From assembly GCA_028565635.1 (NCBI GenBank), contig JAOXYB010044681.1, positions 1-12,493 on the forward strand: a stretch of DNA of 12,493 nt, in the 5' to 3' direction. Below, one piece after another: positions 1-5,632 of the stretch. Source of the DNA: Phoronis ovalis. Its lineage: Eukaryota; Phoronida; Phoronidae. The translations under genes were made by a program, and so were the position numbers. How positions within the stretch are numbered: position 1 is the first letter of the stretch; each line of letters opens with the position of its first letter. The notes under the pieces are model-generated. The model saw nothing but the letters and a program-made list of their open reading frames with translations, had not been told where the DNA came from and ran no database searches.

Positions 1-776
1 ATATACACACACACAGCAATATAGCAGACCTACTTAGCACAGCCATGTACTTTCAGAGATTTTACTTGTTATAACGACATATTGCAGAATTTGTGGTAGT
101 AAACTTCAAATAATTCGACCAGCAAAAATTGCAATTATTTCTTGTGGCCGAACTAATATACTAAGATTTCCTCGTTCTCTGAAGGACGTTTTCTGCTTAG
201 GTCGGCTTGTCTGAATGATTTACAAGAAGAAGGGCGATGGTAGTAGGTGATCATTTTATTTTCTGTGGAAATTGGAGGAAAATGTGTGAACTCTATCGTT
301 GTGCTGAATTTCTCTTATTATCAATGGACAAACATTCCTCGCGATGATAACTATAATTATTGGTATTTGTTTGTAAAATTGACGCTTGGATCTCTGAAGA
401 ATTTACAGATATATAATAATGCAGAAGTGCAAATTGCATAGCGTGCGTCATTTCTAAAATATTCGGGGTAAAGAAGGTGCCGGGAATTGGAAAATTTACG
501 TGTGCGGATATAGTTGAAACATTATTAAGATCATGATACAAAATAGTACGTAGACGTAAATTCGGATAATTATCAATTATTTGAATGTTTGCTATACGTT
601 AACGGGACATATGAAAACGTCACTTCTTAATGGGTTCTGGAGTTAGGTATGCTGAGGTGACGTTTTTTTACGTTATAGGAATTGCTCGATGATGAATTAA
701 TAAAAGAAGCTAAGAATTGGGTTTTAACGTATTATAATCGGTCACGCTTGCCTTGTATAGACAACAATGATACAAT
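1..776. other. Non-coding flank downstream of the protamine-like gene
   Basis: AT-rich sequence with no convincing coding region on either strand. The open frames here are under 85 codons, and the longest minus-strand one does not begin with ATG. It opens with a short AC microsatellite (about 5-15). The only clear structure is the separated inverted repeat at 613-667, listed separately. No canonical minus-strand AATAAA for the upstream gene was found; a weak AATACA variant lies at 817-822. Confidence 0.6.
613..667. repeat. Separated inverted repeat containing TGACGT cores
   Basis: The left arm GAAAACGTCACTTC (613-626) and the right arm GAGGTGACGTTTTT (654-667) are reverse complements over a perfect 10 bp core (AAAACGTCAC/GTGACGTTTT), with one or two mismatches outside it, separated by 27 bases. 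Each arm contains a TGACGT half-site of the CREB/ATF type. It could be a cruciform or a pair of facing transcription-factor sites; the sequence does not decide. Confidence 0.5.
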
Positions 777-790
777 GTCACCGCGGTAAC
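777..790. promoter_or_regulatory. RFX X-box-like palindrome
   Basis: GTCACCGCGGTAAC fits the X-box consensus GTNRCC(N0-3)RGYAAC exactly and contains a perfect ACCGCGGT palindrome. RFX factors use such sites in promoters of ciliary genes across animals. It lies about 130 bases beyond the protamine-like stop codon, with no identified gene starting beside it, so its target is unknown. Confidence 0.45.
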
Positions 791-917
791 AAAGCTATTA
801 CATTACAGTTCATAGTTGTATTATTGTAACAACACCATTGCGTTGTTTCTTTGCGTTGTCCAGTGTGTTGGTGTTGGACAGTTGGATTTGACGGGGACAT
901 CGTACGCACGTCACGGT

Positions 918-1798
918 CTACTTTTTGCTTTTACGACGGCGTCGGCGGCCTCTTCTGCTTTTGCCTTTCTTAGATTTGCTTCTACCACCGCGACGACGGC
1001 GGCGGCGACGGGATCTACCACGACGTTTACGTCCCTTGGACTTGGATTTACGGGAACGACGGCGACGACGGCGGCTGCGGCTGCGGCCACGTCCTTTAGA
1101 GCTTTTGCGTCCTTTCTTGGATCCTTTACGGCTGCGACGACGACGACGGCGGCGTTTGGAGCGACTGCGACCGCGAGATTTACGGCCTCGCCTCGATCTA
1201 CGAAGATATTTAGATATTGACAATGAAGCAATTATGATGTAATAGATATTTATAGCACAATTTTTCATAAACTTCCATGCACGAAAGCGTAACTTTACCT
1301 CCTACTCCTGCGACGTGACCTTGAGCGTGATTTTGTTCCACGACGTCGAGACGACCTGGATCTTGTTCTTGATTTTTGCTGTTTTTTGGTCGTTTTGGGT
1401 TTGCGGGATTTTGACGTATCAGGTGAATGACTACGGTTAGGACTTGCAGCTTTTACTGCACCGCCAGCTGCGCTGCGACTACGTGATCGTCTGGACCTGG
1501 ACCGTCTCATCATCTGTTTATCGCCAGATACTGAAAACCGAAAAGTTAATTGTAACAGAATTTAGAAATAATGGCGTACAATCAACTAACGCTCCTTGAA
1601 AAGAAACGCTAATGTAAGAAACGTGTGGAAATAAAGTGAATTAAGAAATGTCCACGTAAAATCACGTATGGTTTATATTACTGACCTTTACAGAACGTAA
1701 ACTTAAACAACCTTTGAAAATAACGTTAAAATTTTACTTGTAGTCAAGTTAACGTTCGTATTCGCAAAAAAAATCTTACGTGATCTTGTACGCATCAT
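918..1798 (-). CDS. Protamine-like sperm nuclear basic protein, three exons
   Basis: Proposed minus-strand join of 1798-1780, 1530-1299 and 1197-918: 531 nt, 176 residues. Introns are 1779-1531 (donor GTAAGA, acceptor TTTTCAG) and 1298-1198 (donor GTAAAG, acceptor CTTCGTAG). The phases match: C+TA gives Leu7 and AG+A gives Arg84. Residues 1-6 read MMRTRS. Exon 2 adds RS repeats, an Ala/Gly/Val patch and two Ser-Pro sites (SPNR, SPDT), then a Lys/Thr/Gln stretch. The last 92 residues are only Arg (44), Lys (18), Ser (18) and Gly (12), with runs up to seven Arg. Such polyarginine blocks are typical of proteins that replace histones and condense DNA in sperm. An SR splicing factor is the main alternative, but there is no RRM and the Arg runs are longer than normal RS repeats. 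The exons are GC-rich against AT-rich surroundings. The start was chosen because it lies 38 nt after a TATA/initiator promoter; a second in-frame MM pair sits at 1513. The splicing is inferred. Confidence 0.72.
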
Positions 1799-1807
1799 GA
1801 TGGTATA

Positions 1808-1826
1808 CCGCTCCCCCTGGTGACAG
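1808..1826 (-). promoter_or_regulatory. CTCF-like motif in the protamine 5' UTR
   Basis: Read on the minus strand this is CTGTCACCAGGGGGAGCGG, which contains the core CACCAGGGGGxGC of the animal CTCF consensus and matches 13 of 19 positions of TGGCCACCAGGGGGCGCTA (consensus from memory). It lies between the predicted transcription start and the ATG. Occupancy is unproven. Confidence 0.45.
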
Positions 1827-1832
1827 CAGAAG

Positions 1833-1866
1833 GACTGGTCAGATGCCGAAATCACCCCTATTTATA
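1833..1866 (-). promoter_or_regulatory. TATA box and initiator of the protamine-like gene
   Basis: On the minus strand TATAAATA runs 1866-1859. An initiator-like ACCAGTC places its A at 1836, exactly 30 bases downstream, the normal TATA-to-start spacing. A transcript starting there would have a 38-nt 5' UTR before the first ATG at 1798. The same TATA plus CCAGTC design occurs on the other strand at 5465-5500. Confidence 0.68.
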
Positions 1867-1882
1867 GACTTTTGAAGGGGTC

Positions 1883-1903
1883 ACGACCTAATCGCAAGGT
1901 CGT
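1883..1903. promoter_or_regulatory. Inverted repeat upstream of the protamine TATA box
   Basis: The perfect 7-bp arms ACGACCT (1883-1889) and AGGTCGT (1897-1903) are separated by seven bases and lie 17-37 bases upstream of the TATA box. The arms resemble AGGTCA-type nuclear-receptor half-sites, and an adjacent GGTCAC overlaps the left arm. Its position fits a proximal promoter element; the factor is a guess. Confidence 0.35.
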
Positions 1904-2366
1904 CGGCCACTTATGTAAAACAATAGAAAATAAAACTTCAAAGTCCGCCAACACCAATAAAAATTTTAGTTACGAATTAAATAAACGAACTTCTTTAATT
2001 TTGCGAAACAACAACACTTTAAAATGTTTCTACCTTATAATATTATTTTCAGAGAAATGTAATCATTTTTTTTAGTCTATAAAGCAGGATATAGAAAAAT
2101 GTGCACTGCGAATGACATAACATAATAGTATGACGTCTTTATCGGGCAGAAAATCCAATGCCTTATTAAATTTTAAAATAAATTATAAAATATGCTTGAA
2201 ATTTGAACTTCATGAAATCATTAGAAGTCCTACAATAATACAGGTGTAGGTTTAACCTAACTATTATTATTGTAGATTTAATTAAAAATGTTAAAGTATA
2301 TAAAATATTGGATGAATGTTTCCTGTGATGAACCTCATTTTAAAATAATTCATTGAACAGTCTGAC
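1904..2366. other. Intergenic region with one palindrome
   Basis: Strongly AT-rich and without a credible coding frame. The one plus-strand open frame of about 67 codons runs from non-coding-looking sequence into an AT tract. A hairpin-forming palindrome at 2230-2275 is listed separately. Confidence 0.55.
2230..2275. repeat. Imperfect palindrome, hairpin-forming
   Basis: The outer arms CTACAATAATA (2230-2240) and TATTATTGTAG (2265-2275) are perfect reverse complements. Near the centre TAGGTT/AACCTA pairs again around a single T. It may be a cruciform or the relic of a short inverted-repeat element; no target-site duplication is evident. Confidence 0.5.
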
Positions 2367-2720
2367 TAAATCCATCCGTTAGTGTTCCGTACCCTCTCAA
2401 CTAACGTTTGGGCTAACTATAGTCAATAGACTTTCTCTCTGCGTGAACCATCGTCGCCTACCACGTCTATTCTATCACTATGACTCGTTCTGAATAGGTA
2501 TCACTGGGAGCTTGCTTTTTGCTTAGCGGAGTATAGATAAACTCTGGCAGTACAGCATGTGTGTGATCGACCCCCTACCCGGTTAGTCCACTGCTATACC
2601 TATTATTGTAAGCTGCAATTTGATTGGTCTCAAGACTTTCGTGACATTTTATACAAAAATTGACTATGGTTAAGCCCAGACGTTAGTTGAGAAGGTAAGT
2701 AACACTAACGGATGGGTTTA
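2367..2720. mobile_element. MITE with about 60 bp terminal inverted repeats and TA ends
   Basis: A 354 bp element. Its left end (2367-2426, starting TAAATCCATCCGTTAGTG) matches the reverse complement of its right end (2660-2720, ending CACTAACGGATGGGTTTA) over about 60 bases with only scattered mismatches. Both ends are flanked by TA, as expected for Tc1/mariner-like insertions, though TA is too short to prove a duplication. The interior holds no transposase frame, so the element is non-autonomous. The long inverted repeats relative to total length are characteristic of MITEs. Family assignment would need an autonomous relative. Confidence 0.75.
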
Positions 2721-3025
2721 TTCACATGTTTTCTTTCATTCAATTTTAACAATTTCCGATTGTTTTTATTTTATAATTGACACGAAGCGTCGACACTATG
2801 GTTATTCTAAGATAACATTTATTTAAATCATCAACACTAATTATATACAATTCGTTTTTCAGTCGTTTGCAGTGGTTGACTACAAGTGAAAGTAAAATAA
2901 GTTTAGAACAGAACAACTTAACAGAACTTAACAGAACAACAAAATAACAGTCAGAAATCATCTTCGTAAAGTTGCACAAAGAACATGCCAGATGATTAGA
3001 TACGGTATGTACTCAAACTGTTTTT
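2721..3025. other. Spacer with imperfect AACAG repeats
   Basis: Non-coding spacer between the MITE and the tandem repeat. At 2905-2950 there is an imperfect repetition of AACAGAAC and CTTAACAGAA units. Minus-strand AATAAA signals at 2765-2770 and 2818-2823 could serve transcripts arriving from the right, but they lie more than 1 kb from the stop codon at 3919. Confidence 0.45.
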
Positions 3026-3777
3026 ATGAAATATTAAAATTACAAAAATATCAAATATTTGATGTGGAGCTAATGAATATGTTCAGCCATGATTTTTATC
3101 GTGTATATCATATAATATCATTTATCATGCATATGAGAATTGCAGTCATAGCTTCCAATTACTAAGAGGGGTAGGGGTACGTACCACCCAAGGTGCAATG
3201 CTCGCACTTAAAAATCGCCAAAGCTAGCTGCTAGCACTTAACAAGAAAAATTGACAACCAAAAAAAAAAAAAACTGGTCGCCAAAAAATTGACAACCAAA
3301 AAAAACCCGTTCAAAACACAAAATAGTACACTAAGTTAAAAAAAATATGCAAAATAATGTTCACCAAAAGTCAGTGCTCGCTGCTCGCCCTTAACAGACC
3401 AAATGCTCGCTGCCCGCGATATGAAATATTAAAATTATATACAAAAATATCAAATATTTGATGTGGAGCTAATGGATATGTTCAGCCATGATTTTTATCG
3501 TGTATATCATATAATATCATTTATCATGCATATGAGAATTGCAGTCATAGCTTCCAATTACTAAGGGGGGTAGGGGTACCACCCAAGGTGCAATGCTCGC
3601 ACTTAAAAATCGCCAAAGCAAGCTGCTCGCACTTAACAAGAAAAATTGACAACCAAAAAAAAAACGTTCAAAACACAAAATAGTACACTAAGTTAAAAAA
3701 AATATGCAAAATAATGTTCACCAAGAGTCAGTGCTCGCTGCTCGCCCTTAACAGACCAAATGCTCGCTGCCCGCGAT
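3026..3777. repeat. Two-copy tandem repeat, units of 395 and 357 bp
   Basis: Copy 1 (3026-3420) and copy 2 (3421-3777) both begin ATGAAATATTAAAATTA and end GCTCGCTGCCCGCGAT, and are nearly identical between. The length difference comes mainly from an extra internal copy of an AATTGACAACCAAAAAA module in copy 1, plus a 4-base GTAC loss in copy 2 (GGTACGTACC becomes GGTACC). Each copy also repeats GCTCGC and CTTAAC motifs. The near identity suggests a recent duplication or an array held homogeneous. No coding frame is maintained. Confidence 0.88.
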
Positions 3778-3823
3778 ACTCCCCCCCGCGATACTGCCCC
3801 CCGCGATACTGCCCCCCCCCCCG
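3770..3823. repeat. C-rich minisatellite, G-quadruplex-prone on the minus strand
   Basis: About three copies of a 16-17 bp unit, CCGCGATACTGCCCC with variable C-run length, grow out of the CCGCGAT that ends the tandem repeat. The minus strand has four or more G-runs separated by about nine-base loops, so it could fold as a G-quadruplex. If the gene at 3919-4911 is transcribed past its stop, this lies in its 3' UTR, about 95 bases downstream. Confidence 0.7.
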
Positions 3824-3918
3824 TATGATCCCCTCCTCCTACAGCCCTCACGGGAACCCTCATTACGGACACCAGCCAGCCCGACCAGATATGATAATAC
3901 TGATAGTTTGTGTATTTG

Positions 3919-4911
3919 CTATCCACATATCGACAAGAAATATTCGAAGTCTGTCACTTTCTCTCCTTCATGCATCCAGTTCCAAACGTCTTTAGTTTTG
4001 TATAGATTAAGTTTTGAAGACGCAATAATAGAACCTGGCAATTCCGGTATAACCGGGGTAGTAGCGTTTCTGATTTCTTCGTAACTACTAAATTTTCCTG
4101 CGCTTGAAAAATGTACAGATTTTTTTCTTTGCAGTGATTTTGATGGAGTTGTATTTGGTCGTTTATTATCCAAGGTTTGTGCTACTGATATCTTCGGAGC
4201 TGTATGCAGCCGCGTTTCTTTAGTCACATTAGTTCCTGACTCTTTTTCCTGTACGTATTCGTCATCCTGTTCACCTACCGATTTCAATATCTTGTCAGCC
4301 TCATCTCTCATTTTTTGTGCTTCGGGTGGAACAAATGCTTTGATTGGTAAAAATAAACTTGATCGTTTTTCCATATTGTCTGGATCAACATTCAGTCGAT
4401 TGGCCTGTGCGCCAGTTTTAGGAATTGTTGTCGAAAATTCCCTATACACTTTATCCGAATCAGAATTCAATTGTAATCTAGATGATTTCACAACATTCCG
4501 AACATAATTACTATTTACTCGTGTCTGGTGACTATTTGGAGAGAAGTGTATTTTAGCAACATTCCTTAGTCGATTTTCATCATAATTACCCGTATCGCTG
4601 GCATAAGGATCTTGAAACATTGCACGCAAATCAGTCCGAAAGTGATTATTTATAGAGTTTTTTCCTTTGTCTATAGGTAATAAGTAACTTATTCCGCGAC
4701 TAACTTTTTTTCTAACTATTGCACCTTTTAGTTTTTCAATTGGGGGTAGATCCCCCCAATCAAACTCAAACAGTTCGATTTCCTGATTGTTTACTGCATT
4801 GCTGCTTATTATTGACTTTCTTGAAGGTGATTTTTGTTGAATTCCATCACGAGGTTGAGCTTTGTACACTGACAAGTTCAGTGCCATTCCCGATGCTACA
4901 ACTGTTGCCAT
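3919..4911 (-). CDS. Unrecognised 330-residue protein with a PP1-docking motif
   Basis: A single open frame, function not recognised. I chose the start at 4911 because ACCATGG is an ideal Kozak context and lies right after TTTCTGTCATTTTCAG, a strong 3' splice site (exon from 4916). The frame is also open to an ATG at 4953, which would add 14 residues, probably intronic. The protein is hydrophilic, with no signal peptide or membrane segment. Features: FEFDWGDLPP at 48-57; a helical acidic and lysine-rich stretch around 195-225; RKKSVHF at 262-268, which fits the K-x-V-x-F docking site for protein phosphatase 1; and an aromatic tail with VWNWMHEGE and DFEYFLSICG, ending at the stop at 3921-3919. 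Dense charged patches and long frame length argue for a real gene, and the tail looks like a conserved motif. A role as a PP1 regulator is inference from one short motif. An RFX-like site lies about 140 bases upstream, which would suit a ciliary or centriolar protein. Confidence 0.68.
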   Translation of the reverse strand: MATVVASGMALNLSVYKAQPRDGIQQKSPSRKSIISSNAVNNQEIELFEFDWGDLPPIEKLKGAIVRKKVSRGISYLLPIDKGKNSINNHFRTDLRAMFQDPYASDTGNYDENRLRNVAKIHFSPNSHQTRVNSNYVRNVVKSSRLQLNSDSDKVYREFSTTIPKTGAQANRLNVDPDNMEKRSSLFLPIKAFVPPEAQKMRDEADKILKSVGEQDDEYVQEKESGTNVTKETRLHTAPKISVAQTLDNKRPNTTPSKSLQRKKSVHFSSAGKFSSYEEIRNATTPVIPELPGSIIASSKLNLYKTKDVWNWMHEGEKVTDFEYFLSICG

Positions 4912-4953
4912 GGTACCTGAAAATGACAGAAATGATATCCATTCTCTTTTCAT

Positions 4954-5464
4954 AATTATAAATTGAATCCAATACTTTTTTCAACAGATCGTATTACAAA
5001 ATAGAAGTTACTGTCGCCGAGCTGGTTACTCTATGATACTCTTAGCCATAATAGTGTCATGGTAACAGGGCGCTCTCAGTATATTTTATATCATGTTCCG
5101 TACCTGATTTCAAAATGTTAGTTTTAGTTAGTAACCTTTTCTTAAGAAATCCAGAAATTACATATTACCTTTGGGTCTATTATGGGTGGGAGGTAGCTAG
5201 CATATATGCACTTTTTACGGGACTATTTAGTAAACCAAATTTTCAAACTCCTTTCCTTACAAAAGATGGGATCGGTGTTGTATTAGACAATATTAATTTT
5301 GTTATATTAAGTACGTAAGGCATCCATTCATTTGTTTATTGCCCTGTGTGTTGTCATTGATAATGTTTCATAAAATCTGGGTCTAATAAGAATATAAAAT
5401 ACTATTTTACATTACTCACCCTATCCTCCTAGATTTCTTGTTTATTTTATAACAGGATATTAAT
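4954..5464. other. Upstream region between genes, possibly bidirectional
   Basis: This lies between the start of the minus-strand gene and the plus-strand promoter at 5465. On the minus strand TATAAAAT occurs at 5090-5083, and CAG/GTACGG near 5104 could be a donor for the 5' UTR intron that ends at 4917. A 67-codon plus-strand ATG frame (5115-5318) is not convincing. The X-box-like site is listed separately. Confidence 0.4.
5053..5066. promoter_or_regulatory. X-box-like RFX site upstream of the PP1-docking gene
   Basis: AGTGTCATGGTAAC agrees with 11 of 14 positions of the RFX consensus GTTRCCATRGYAAC, including the whole right half CATGGTAAC. It lies about 140 bases upstream of the ATG at 4911, a usual distance for ciliary-gene X-boxes. 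The left half is degenerate. Confidence 0.35.
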
Positions 5465-5500
5465 TATAAATAGCTGGGAAATTTCGCCTTCGCACCAGTC
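5465..5500 (+). promoter_or_regulatory. TATA/initiator core promoter, plus strand
   Basis: TATAAATAG at 5465-5473 is followed by ACCAGTC with its A at 5497, 32 bases downstream. This is the same pair of elements and nearly the same spacing as the protamine promoter. It implies a plus-strand transcript starting near 5497. The first downstream ATG (5549, context TTGCCATG) is followed eleven bases later by CAG/GTATAAG, a plausible splice donor. Confidence 0.45.
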
Positions 5501-5548
5501 TGTCATGCTTTAATCAGCTGCAGTCAACAACGACTTGTAACAGTTGCC

Positions 5549-5632
5549 ATGTTAGCCAGGTATAAGCTCCTCACGGGTAAACAAGCAGACTTAATCCAAA
5601 GAGAGGCTTTCCATGTGGGTACTAAGCTATAG
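5549..5632 (+). CDS. Possible small ORF or first exon behind the 5465 promoter
   Basis: This is a 27-codon frame beginning MLARYKLLTGKQADL and closing at TAG 5630-5632. It is the first ATG after the predicted start at 5497. A donor (AG/GTATAAG) after codon 3 and another (G/GTAAAC) after codon 9 mean it may be only a first exon. An acceptor near 5931 (TTTTATCAACAG) would extend the codon-3 version in frame for 26 more codons to a stop. No family is recognised, and a non-coding RNA is equally likely. Confidence 0.2.
   Translation: MLARYKLLTGKQADLIQREAFHVGTKL

Noticed and set aside
857-880. TGTCCA/TGGACA hairpin in the protamine 3' region, considered as a histone-type stem-loop
   Set aside because: It has a twelve-base loop and lacks the histone stem-loop consensus.
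816-1220. 134-codon plus-strand frame rich in Ala and Thr
   Set aside because: It is the antisense shadow of the protamine arginine exon; it has no ATG start and a composition produced by CGN codons read backwards.
2746-2979. 77-codon minus-strand frame
   Set aside because: It starts at TTG rather than ATG and runs through AACAG repeats and AT-rich spacer; no coding features.
3714-3995. Plus-strand frame with Pro-Arg-Tyr-Cys-Pro repeats
   Set aside because: The repeats are a translation of the minisatellite, and the rest is antisense to the end of the real gene.
5115-5318. 67-codon plus-strand ATG frame with a GTAAGG donor-like end
   Set aside because: No promoter, family or following exon supports it, and it lies in the 5' region of the minus-strand gene; kept only as a weak possibility.
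5543-5556. Third X-box-like sequence GTTGCCATGTTAGC
   Set aside because: It overlaps the ATG of the small frame and has a damaged right half, so the match probably reflects the start-codon context.
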